Below, one piece after another: positions 1-5,330 of a stretch of 5,330 nt of DNA. The notes below the pieces were generated by a model. The model had not been told where the DNA came from and did no database searches. It saw nothing but the letters and a program-made list of their open reading frames with translations. Position 1 is the first letter of the stretch. Every line of letters begins with the position of its first letter. The DNA is from Bacillota bacterium (lineage in GTDB: Bacteria > Bacillota_I > Bacilli_A > Erysipelotrichales > Erysipelotrichaceae). A program made the position numbers and the translations under genes. The DNA is taken from NCBI GenBank assembly GCA_023387245.1, contig JAEWIH010000133.1, forward strand, positions 1-5,330, given 5' to 3'.

Positions 1-1
1 C

Positions 2-346
2 GATTTAAGAGCTTGTGATTATGATGATTGGGAGCTAAATGGCGATATTTTGGTTTATAATCCAGTTTTAGATGATGTTTTAGAATTAAGTTCTATGGGG
101 ATTAGAGTTGATAGTGCTAGTTTAGAAAAACAAGCAGTGGCTGCTAATCAAAAATATTTATTAGAATTTGATTTTCATAAACAGATTTTAAATAATCAAT
201 TACCGCTAACTATTGGTGGAGGTATTGGTCAATCTAGATTATGTATGTTTTTATTACAAAAAGCCCATATTGGTGAAGTTCAGGCTTCTTATTGGCCTAG
301 CGATATGGTTGAAGCTTGTTATAATCATGGGATATACTTATTATAG
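2..346 (+). CDS. asnA: Aspartate--ammonia ligase (AsnA), C-terminal part, 5' truncated by window
   Basis: AsnA is the cytoplasmic, ammonia-using asparagine synthetase: Asp + NH3 + ATP gives Asn + AMP + PPi. It has a class II aminoacyl-tRNA synthetase-like fold. The frame is open from base 2 and gives the last 114 residues of a protein that is usually about 330 long; a TTG at 50 opens the same frame but is internal, not the start. Visible family blocks, in order, are [32 protein letters not shown] (local residues 27-37), [10 protein letters not shown] (local 70-79) and [11 protein letters not shown]. The Glu of ELSSMG and the Arg of GQSR are 51 residues apart, the same as E248 and R299 recalled for the E. 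coli enzyme, both near the nucleotide/aspartate site. The stretch between DYDDW and NGDIL is shorter than in E. coli AsnA as I remember it. The gene ends with TAG, directly followed by a hairpin. The family call is very secure; its promoter and N-terminus lie outside the window. Confidence 0.96.
   Translation, partial: DLRACDYDDWELNGDILVYNPVLDDVLELSSMGIRVDSASLEKQAVAANQKYLLEFDFHKQILNNQLPLTIGGGIGQSRLCMFLLQKAHIGEVQASYWPSDMVEACYNHGIYLL
317..325 (+). promoter_or_regulatory. Possible extended -10 promoter inside the end of asnA
   Basis: TGTTATAAT is a perfect extended -10 (TGn plus TATAAT) and is the same 9-mer as the one upstream of cysS. It could start a transcript near 332 that carries the 347-372 hairpin in its leader and then the M16C peptidase gene. 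There is no convincing -35; TTGGCC at 292-297 is 22 bp away, which is too far. The bases also encode Cys-Tyr-Asn of AsnA, and such AT-rich words arise easily by chance here, so this is a weak call. Confidence 0.25.
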
Positions 347-372
347 AAAAATATCATGTTAATGATATTTTT
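347..372 (+). terminator. AT-rich perfect hairpin after asnA, putative weak terminator
   Basis: An 11-bp perfect inverted repeat begins at the base after the asnA stop codon. The arms are 347-357 (AAAAATATCAT) and 362-372 (ATGATATTTTT), with a GTTA loop at 358-361. The right arm ends in five T, giving a U-run for the + strand, and the left arm starts with five A, giving the same for the - strand. Only one pair is G-C, so the stem is much weaker than a standard intrinsic terminator. It may give partial termination with read-through into the peptidase gene, or act as an mRNA processing or stability element. It ends 6 bp before the next RBS. Confidence 0.5.
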
Positions 373-378
373 ATTGAT

Positions 379-385
379 GGAGGGG
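379..385 (+). promoter_or_regulatory. RBS of the M16C peptidase gene
   Basis: GGAGGGG lies just before the ATG at 388; the GGAGG core ends 4-5 nt upstream of it. This fixes the start, and no other in-frame start upstream has a comparable site. Confidence 0.75.
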
Positions 386-387
386 TT

Positions 388-3189
388 ATGGAATTTAAAT
401 TAGTTCGTGAAAGTGTATATAAACAAAATAAAATTTTCGAATATCAACATAATTGTGGTGCGAAAGTAATTCATATTTCTAATAAAGATGCGCACCGTGG
501 CTTTTGTTTACAATTTAGAACACCAGCAATTGATAATAGTGGAGTTACTCATATTATTGAGCATAGTGTTTTGGCTGGTTCTAAAAAATTCAAAGTTAAA
601 GAGCCTTTTGTTGAAATTTTAAAATCATCTTTAAATACAATGACAAATGCGATGACTTTTTCAGACAAAACAGCCTATGTTTTATCTAGTACTAATGAAC
701 AAGATTTAGTGAATAGTATTGAAGTTTATTTAGATGGTTTATTTGCGCCAGTATTTTGTGATGATCCTTTAATTTTTATGCGCGAAGGTTGGCACTATGA
801 AATTAATAATGATCAATTAGAGGTTAGTGGTGTTGTTTATAATGAAATGAAAGGCGCTATGAGTAATCCGATTAGAATTTTATTTAATGAGGTTTATAAT
901 TGTGCTTTTAATAATAATTATAAATATAATGCCGGTGGTAATCCGGAAGATATTTTAAAATTAACTTATGATCAGTTTTTAAATTATTATCGTCAACATT
1001 ATCGTCCAGATAATTGTGTAATTGCGGTTTATGGTGATTTAGATATTAATAAAATATTTGATTTATGTATTCCTTATTTTAATATAAAAACAACTGATCA
1101 AAAAGTTGCTGATGTAGTTTTAAGTCAAGGGATTGTTAATAGTTTTCAAAAGAAAAGCTATCCAGTTGCTAGTGAAAATGAGGCAGGGTATTTATGGGCA
1201 TTAGGTTATAAATTTGGTGATTTTGCTAATTTAGAACAAACAATGGCTGTTTACATTTTAGAAAAAATGCTTTTCAATATGGAAATGAGTCCGATTCATA
1301 AGCGTTTAAATGGTTTAGTTGGTGAGTTGTTTGCTAGTTATGACCTCAATAAAGAAGGATTATTTACTATTGGTGCTATTGGTATTAAAGAAGAAAATAT
1401 ACCGATTATTAAAGATAAGTTAGCTGCCTTTATTCAAGAAATGGCTTCATCTTTAGATGCCGATTTTTTAACAGCAGCATTAAATAAATTTCGTTTTTAT
1501 ATGTTAAATGGCGGCAATACTTCAGAAGGTTTGGAGATGTGTTTAGAAGCCACTAAAAATTATGACCGCGGTATTTTACCTGATTTAGCATTAAATAAAG
1601 AAGCGATTTTAAATGACTTAGTTGCTCGTGACATTACTTATTTTAAAGATTTAATTAAAGATTTATTTATTAATAATTTAAATAAAGTCGAAGTAATTTT
1701 AGTTCCTGATTGCCAACTAGCAAATGTAGAACAGGCTAAATTAGCGGCTTCTCTAAATAACATATATAATGAGCTTAGTTCAAAAGAAATTGATGAAATT
1801 CAATTAAAACAAAAACAATTATTATTGGCTCAACAAAAACAAGATTCACCTCAAGATCTAGCTACTATTCCGCGTTTATCTTTGGCAGATATTAAACCTA
1901 GAGAGCATAGTTATAGCTATGTAAAGGATGTTTATAATGGTTATAATCGCTATATAATTAATTATGATCATTATGGTATTAATTATTATCGTTTAGTTTT
2001 TGATATAAATCATTTAGATTATACAAAATTACCTTTGTTGAGTTTGTTGCTGGAAGTTTTTAAATTTTTAGATACTAAAAATTATACTAATGAACAATAT
2101 TTGATTGAAATAAATAAATATATCGGTTCTTTAAATTTATCGCCAGAAATTACGCACAAAGGTAAGTATTTAGTTGCGAAACTAGCATATTTGGATAATA
2201 GTCAAAAAGCTTTTGAATTATTATTTGAAAAATTGTTTAATTATGTTTTAGCAGATAATAATTGGATATATATTAAGCAAGCTTTAAGTGCTTATTGTAC
2301 TAATTTTGAATTATCTTTAACTGGTACTATGGGTGGAGTTAATTTAGCTATTGGTCGTGTACATTCTTATTATGATCGAGTTGAGGCTTATAAACAGTAT
2401 TTATCTGGATATGATTGTTATCGGATTTTAAAAGATTATTTAAATCAAGGTGATGATTTTATTAAAAATCAATTGCTTGATCAATTGCGTGATTTATATA
2501 GTAATTTGTTTGGTTTAAATAATTTTGAAATTTACTATCAAGGTGTTGATTTTAGTGATAAATTATTGGATTTCATCAATGTTTATTCAACTAATTTTAT
2601 TAATAATCAGTCACAAAAGGATCAAGATGTTACTTTCGCTAGCCATAAAGAAGGATTTTTGATTGGTAGCGATGTTAATTATGTTGCTAGTGGTTGTGTG
2701 ATAGATGATTTTAGTGGTGTTGATTTATTGATTCAACAACTTTTAAATACTGATTATTTATGGCAAAAAATCCGTTTAGAACAAGGGGCTTATGGTTGTT
2801 GGTCAATTTTTGATCATCGGAATAAGTTTGTTATAGCGGTTAGTTATCGTGATCCAGAAATTGAAGCTACGCTTAATGCTTTTGGTGGTATTAGTGAATA
2901 TTTAGCGAATTTGGATCTTGATGATTTGGATAAATATAAAATTGGTTGTTTGTCGATGCTAAATTATCCGGTTGCTAAATCACAGATGTTATCTAAATTA
3001 TTGAGCGATATTTTAAATGATGAAAGCGAGAAAGATCGCGATATTTTAGAGCGAGAAATATTAGATGCTAGTATCGAGATGTTGATTAAAAAGGCTAAAC
3101 AGTTTGAGAAATTTGTTGATCGCGATTATGTTTGTGTAGTTGGTGGTTTAGGGCTTGAGTCTTTAGATTTTGATATTACAAAGATTTAA
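388..3189 (+). CDS. M16C family zinc metallopeptidase (presequence protease/HypA-like)
   Basis: This 933-residue protein belongs to peptidase family M16, subfamily M16C, the group of mitochondrial/chloroplast PreP, yeast Cym1 and clostridial HypA. These enzymes form a closed two-half chamber that degrades unfolded oligopeptides. The inverted zinc motif HIIEH is at 55-59: H55 and H59 are zinc ligands and E58 is the catalytic base. E153 in VVYNEMKGAMSNP is the expected third ligand, at the PreP-like spacing. The block NTMTNAMTFSDKTAYVLSST (about 83-102) is a family hallmark. A charged, Gln/Lys-rich stretch (about 464-490) forms the hinge, followed by IPRLSLADI, typical of the M16C-associated domain. 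Near the C-terminus, KIRLEQGAYG supplies R796 and Y802, the conserved Arg/Tyr pair of the second half. Length is slightly under PreP (about 1000) because there is no targeting peptide. No signal peptide or membrane segment is visible, so it is probably cytoplasmic. Its natural substrate cannot be read from the context. All catalytic residues are intact. Confidence 0.93.
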   Translation: MEFKLVRESVYKQNKIFEYQHNCGAKVIHISNKDAHRGFCLQFRTPAIDNSGVTHIIEHSVLAGSKKFKVKEPFVEILKSSLNTMTNAMTFSDKTAYVLSSTNEQDLVNSIEVYLDGLFAPVFCDDPLIFMREGWHYEINNDQLEVSGVVYNEMKGAMSNPIRILFNEVYNCAFNNNYKYNAGGNPEDILKLTYDQFLNYYRQHYRPDNCVIAVYGDLDINKIFDLCIPYFNIKTTDQKVADVVLSQGIVNSFQKKSYPVASENEAGYLWALGYKFGDFANLEQTMAVYILEKMLFNMEMSPIHKRLNGLVGELFASYDLNKEGLFTIGAIGIKEENIPIIKDKLAAFIQEMASSLDADFLTAALNKFRFYMLNGGNTSEGLEMCLEATKNYDRGILPDLALNKEAILNDLVARDITYFKDLIKDLFINNLNKVEVILVPDCQLANVEQAKLAASLNNIYNELSSKEIDEIQLKQKQLLLAQQKQDSPQDLATIPRLSLADIKPREHSYSYVKDVYNGYNRYIINYDHYGINYYRLVFDINHLDYTKLPLLSLLLEVFKFLDTKNYTNEQYLIEINKYIGSLNLSPEITHKGKYLVAKLAYLDNSQKAFELLFEKLFNYVLADNNWIYIKQALSAYCTNFELSLTGTMGGVNLAIGRVHSYYDRVEAYKQYLSGYDCYRILKDYLNQGDDFIKNQLLDQLRDLYSNLFGLNNFEIYYQGVDFSDKLLDFINVYSTNFINNQSQKDQDVTFASHKEGFLIGSDVNYVASGCVIDDFSGVDLLIQQLLNTDYLWQKIRLEQGAYGCWSIFDHRNKFVIAVSYRDPEIEATLNAFGGISEYLANLDLDDLDKYKIGCLSMLNYPVAKSQMLSKLLSDILNDESEKDRDILEREILDASIEMLIKKAKQFEKFVDRDYVCVVGGLGLESLDFDITKI

Positions 3190-3191
3190 TT

Positions 3192-3216
3192 ACTTTGTGC
3201 GTTTTTGGACACAAGT
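3192..3216 (+). repeat. Imperfect inverted repeat after the peptidase gene
   Basis: The arms ACTTTGTG (3192-3199) and CACAAGT (3210-3216) can form seven pairs with one bulged T (3196) around a 10-nt loop. No proper T-run follows, so it would be a poor terminator. It ends 7 bp upstream of the gap -35 box, so it could equally be a repressor or activator site for gap, or chance. No other terminator is visible after the peptidase gene. Confidence 0.25.
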
Positions 3217-3223
3217 TAATTTA

Positions 3224-3252
3224 TTGACAATGATATTTATCTTGATTATAAT
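3224..3252 (+). promoter_or_regulatory. Consensus sigma-A/sigma-70 promoter of gap
   Basis: The -35 box TTGACA (3224-3229) and the -10 box TATAAT (3247-3252) both match consensus at every base, with the optimal 17-bp spacer. The predicted start is near 3259-3260, leaving a leader of about 20 nt that is too short for a riboswitch or attenuator. Such a promoter fits the high expression expected of a glycolytic gene. Confidence 0.9.
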
Positions 3253-3267
3253 TGAAAAGAACAGACT

Positions 3268-3274
3268 AAGGAGG
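3268..3274 (+). promoter_or_regulatory. Strong RBS of gap
   Basis: AAGGAGG is a full Shine-Dalgarno core, 5 nt from the ATG at 3280. With the preceding T and A it extends to TAAGGAGG. It is the strongest RBS in the window and confirms the gap start. Confidence 0.88.
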
Positions 3275-3279
3275 AAATT

Positions 3280-4296
3280 ATGACTGTTAAAGTTGCTATT
3301 AATGGATTTGGACGGATTGGTCGTTTAGCGTTCCGTCAAATGTTTGGTGCTGAGGGTTATGATGTTGTTGCGATTAATGACTTAACTAGCCCTAAAATGT
3401 TGGCTCATTTATTAAAATATGATTCAACTCAAGGACGTTATGCTTTGGCTGACAAAGTTGAAGCTGATGATAATTCTATCACTGTTGATGGAAAAAACAT
3501 TCGTATTTATGCTGAGGCTGATGCTTCTAAATTGCCTTGGAAAGAATTGGATGTTGATGTTGTTTTAGAATGTACAGGTTTCTATACTTCTAAAGATAAG
3601 GCTATGGCTCATGTTAATGCTGGTGCTAAGCACGTAGTTATTTCTGCTCCTGCAGGAAATGATTTAAAGACAATTGTTTATAATGTAAATCATGATATTT
3701 TAACTGCTGATGATCAAGTTATTTCAGCTGCTTCATGTACAACAAACTGTTTAGCTCCGATGGCTAAGGCTCTTAATGATTTTGCGCCTGTTAAGTCTGG
3801 TATTATGACTACAGTTCATGCTTATACTGGTGATCAAATGACATTAGATGGTCCTCAACGTAAAGGTGATTTACGTCGTTCTCGTGCTGCAGCAATTAAT
3901 ATCGTACCTAATTCAACAGGTGCTGCTAAGGCGATTGGTTTAGTTATTCCTGAATTAAATGGTAAATTAATTGGTTCTGCTCAACGTGTGCCAGTTCCAA
4001 CAGGTTCAACTACTATTTTGGTGGCTGTTGTTGATAAGGAAGTTACTGTTGAAGAAATTAACGCTGCTATGAAGAAGGCTGCTAATGAATCATTTGGTTA
4101 TACTGAAGAAGAATTAGTATCTTCTGATGTTATTGGTTCTACTTTCGGTTCTATTTTTGATGCTACTCAAACTATGGCGATTAAGCAAGGTGATGGTACT
4201 ACTCAAGTACAAGTAGTTGCTTGGTATGATAATGAAAATTCATATACTAGCCAAATGGTTAGAACAATTCGTCATTTTTCAGAATTACATAAATAA
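3280..4296 (+). CDS. gap: Type I glyceraldehyde-3-phosphate dehydrogenase, NAD-dependent glycolytic type
   Basis: This cytoplasmic homotetrameric enzyme converts glyceraldehyde 3-phosphate + NAD+ + Pi to 1,3-bisphosphoglycerate + NADH. The 338-residue length is normal for the family. The N-terminal Rossmann domain begins with INGFGRIGR (7-15). D34 in AINDLTSP is the acidic residue that holds the adenosine ribose and favours NAD over NADP, suggesting the glycolytic GapA type rather than GapB. The catalytic site is ASCTTNC, with nucleophile C153 and H180 in [11 protein letters not shown]236 in AQRVPVP is in the phosphate-binding region, and N318 in WYDNENSY contacts the nicotinamide. The segment [12 protein letters not shown] is of the streptococcal/clostridial form rather than the Bacillus LDLPHKDLRR form. 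Codon use leans more to GGT, GCT, GTT and CGT than in the TTA/AAT-heavy neighbours, as in highly expressed genes. It has its own promoter and terminator, so it appears monocistronic, with no pgk or tpi next to it. Confidence 0.98.
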   Translation: MTVKVAINGFGRIGRLAFRQMFGAEGYDVVAINDLTSPKMLAHLLKYDSTQGRYALADKVEADDNSITVDGKNIRIYAEADASKLPWKELDVDVVLECTGFYTSKDKAMAHVNAGAKHVVISAPAGNDLKTIVYNVNHDILTADDQVISAASCTTNCLAPMAKALNDFAPVKSGIMTTVHAYTGDQMTLDGPQRKGDLRRSRAAAINIVPNSTGAAKAIGLVIPELNGKLIGSAQRVPVPTGSTTILVAVVDKEVTVEEINAAMKKAANESFGYTEEELVSSDVIGSTFGSIFDATQTMAIKQGDGTTQVQVVAWYDNENSYTSQMVRTIRHFSELHK

Positions 4297-4312
4297 TTGA
4301 TGAACAATATTG

Positions 4313-4337
4313 GCACTACTTAGGTAGTGCTTTTTTT
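4313..4337 (+). terminator. Intrinsic terminator of gap
   Basis: A perfect 7-bp stem, GCACTAC (4313-4319) with GTAGTGC (4324-4330), closes a TTAG loop and is followed by seven T (4331-4337). It sits 16 bp after the gap stop codon. No A-run precedes the stem, so it should work mainly on the + strand. It separates gap from cysS. Confidence 0.92.
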
Positions 4338-4349
4338 ATTGTCATGTTA

Positions 4350-4358
4350 TGTTATAAT
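4350..4358 (+). promoter_or_regulatory. Extended -10 promoter of cysS
   Basis: TGTTATAAT gives a perfect -10 (4353-4358) with the TGn extension. The -35 position with a 17-bp spacer (4330-4335) falls in the terminator T-run and is poor, so the extended -10 would carry recognition. The predicted start is near 4365, about 10 nt before the cysS ATG. Its position between a strong terminator and the gene makes a promoter here necessary unless gap transcripts read through. Confidence 0.65.
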
Positions 4359-4364
4359 TGTTTT

Positions 4365-4370
4365 GGTGAT
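4365..4370 (+). promoter_or_regulatory. Shifted RBS of cysS
   Basis: GGTGAT lacks the GGAGG core but can pair with the AUCACC segment of the 16S rRNA 3' end, next to the usual anti-Shine-Dalgarno core. It lies 4 nt before the ATG at 4375, and with the predicted promoter it would sit at the very 5' end of the mRNA. It supports this start only moderately; the protein alignment is the stronger reason. Confidence 0.5.
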
Positions 4371-4374
4371 AATT

Positions 4375-5330
4375 ATGAAATTAAAAATATATAATACGTT
4401 AAGTCAAAAAGAGGAAGAATTTGTTTCTATTAATGATAAAAAAGTAAATATGTATGTTTGTGGACCGACAGTTTATAATCATCCTCACATTGGTAATGCT
4501 CGCCCGATGGTCGTTTATGATTTATTAAAAAGGGTATTACAAGAATTAGGTTATGAAGTTTTTTTTGTGTCTAATTATACAGATATTGATGATAAGATTA
4601 TTGCTAAAAGTAATGAATTAGGGATTAGTGAATACGAGGTTAGTGATTTATATATTAAAGCTTATGAATCGGTGCGTTCTGGGTTGAATGTTTTAGCACC
4701 TGATAGAGTTATTAAAGTTACTGAGGTAATGGATAAAATTATTGATTTTATTGCTGATTTAATAAAGCATGATTATGCTTATCAGGTTGGTGATAATGTT
4801 TATTTTAGAGTGGGTAGTGTTGAAGATTACGGCTGTTTATCTCATCAAAATTTAGATCAGTTATTGGCTGGTAGTAGAGTTGATGTTAATCAAGATAAAG
4901 TTAATCCTCATGATTTTGTGCTATGGAAATTGACTGATGATGCTGGTATTAAGTGGGATAGCCCTTTTGGTAAAGGGAGACCCGGTTGGCATAGTGAGTG
5001 TGTTGTGATGATTAATGAAGCTTTTGGTGTTAGTCAGATTGATATTCATGGTGGTGGCGTTGATTTAAGATTTCCGCATCATGAAAATGAACGTGCTCAA
5101 AATTGTGCATTGCATAATCATGATTTAGCTCGCTATTGGGTTCATAATGCGATGATTCAGTGGGATGGAGTTAAAATGTCTAAAAGTTTGAATAATGTTG
5201 TTTGGGCTAAAGATTTGATTGCTGAATTGGGTAGTAATGTTACTAGGTGGATATTGTTAGGTACGAAGTATAATCAGACTTTGTCTTTGAGTGAGAAATT
5301 GTTTGAACAGGCTAAAAACGAGGTTGAAAA
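4375..5330 (+). CDS. cysS: Cysteinyl-tRNA synthetase, 3' truncated by window
   Basis: CysRS is a cytoplasmic class I aminoacyl-tRNA synthetase that charges tRNA-Cys with cysteine using ATP. The frame stays open to the right edge, giving 318 residues of a protein usually about 440-470 long. The N-terminus MKLKIYNTLSQKEEEFV is typical. C29 in MYVCGPTVYN is the first zinc/cysteine-binding ligand. The HIGH-type motif is HIGN (38-41), and NYTDIDDK (67-74) follows. C209 in PGWHSEC, H235 and E239 in FPHHENERAQ complete the zinc site that recognises the cysteine thiol. KMSKS is at 267-271, followed by LNNVVWAKDLI where LGN is commoner. The Rossmann catalytic core is thus complete. What is cut off is the rest of the helical bundle and the anticodon-binding end. 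No frameshift is seen. In many Firmicutes cysS follows cysE or is T-box controlled; here it follows gap with neither. Confidence 0.97.
   Translation, partial: MKLKIYNTLSQKEEEFVSINDKKVNMYVCGPTVYNHPHIGNARPMVVYDLLKRVLQELGYEVFFVSNYTDIDDKIIAKSNELGISEYEVSDLYIKAYESVRSGLNVLAPDRVIKVTEVMDKIIDFIADLIKHDYAYQVGDNVYFRVGSVEDYGCLSHQNLDQLLAGSRVDVNQDKVNPHDFVLWKLTDDAGIKWDSPFGKGRPGWHSECVVMINEAFGVSQIDIHGGGVDLRFPHHENERAQNCALHNHDLARYWVHNAMIQWDGVKMSKSLNNVVWAKDLIAELGSNVTRWILLGTKYNQTLSLSEKLFEQAKNEVE

Noticed and set aside
50..346. A separate 98-residue gene starting at TTG 50
   Set aside because: The frame is open upstream to base 2 and encodes conserved AsnA sequence ([14 protein letters not shown]), so TTG 50 is an internal Leu codon of truncated asnA.
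464..490. Nothing genomic: the peptidase's Gln/Lys-rich stretch (codons at about 1777-1857) considered as an insertion or tandem repeat
   Set aside because: It falls at the hinge between the two M16C halves, where variable charged helices are normal, and there is no repeated unit or frame disturbance.
3190..3279. A riboswitch, a CcpA cre box or a CggR operator upstream of gap
   Set aside because: The leader after the predicted start is only about 20 nt, and I could not align a convincing cre palindrome or CggR-type repeat in these 90 bp.
4339..4344. TTGTCA as the -35 box of the cysS promoter
   Set aside because: It is only 8 bp from the TATAAT at 4353, far too close for a sigma-70-type spacer.
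1..5330. Alternative genetic code (TGA as Trp), considered because of Mollicute-like AT-richness
   Set aside because: Conserved Trp positions use TGG, and no in-frame TGA occurs within the four genes.
1..5330. A novel defence, mobile or phage system, or genes on the - strand
   Set aside because: The + strand is filled by four recognisable housekeeping genes with gaps of 41-90 bp. I saw no credible - strand reading frame, direct-repeat array, terminal inverted repeat or tRNA.

Overview
The window is ordinary housekeeping chromosome from an AT-rich bacterium. All four genes lie on the + strand: the 3' end of asnA, a complete M16C-family zinc metallopeptidase, a complete glycolytic gap, and the 5' two-thirds of cysS. 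The low GC, consensus sigma-A-type promoters, strong Shine-Dalgarno sequences, AsnA-type asparagine synthetase and streptococcal/clostridial-style GAPDH all point to a low-GC Firmicute (Bacillota). Lactobacillales, Erysipelotrichia or a Clostridium-like lineage are all possible, and the sequence does not let me choose. Every Trp codon I read is TGG and no TGA occurs inside a gene, so nothing suggests a reassigned code.

Layout: asnA enters from the left edge and stops at 346. An almost entirely A/T perfect hairpin (347-372) follows directly, then the RBS and ATG (388) of the 933-residue M16C peptidase, which ends at 3189. The next 90 bp hold a textbook promoter (TTGACA, 17 bp, TATAAT) and a strong RBS for gap (3280-4296). 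A clean intrinsic terminator (4313-4337) closes gap. Only 12 bp later an extended -10 promoter begins, and it would start cysS (4375 to the right edge) with a leader of only about 10 nt. No gene-free stretch exceeds 90 bp.

Functionally these are independent housekeeping units rather than a pathway: asparagine synthesis, intracellular oligopeptide degradation, glycolysis and cysteine-tRNA charging. gap looks like a strongly expressed single-gene transcript. asnA and the peptidase may be partly co-transcribed through the weak hairpin. I found no RNA gene, mobile element, CRISPR array, phage gene or candidate new system. The points worth a second look are regulatory: the AT hairpin, the very strong gap promoter, and the short-leader cysS with no T-box.
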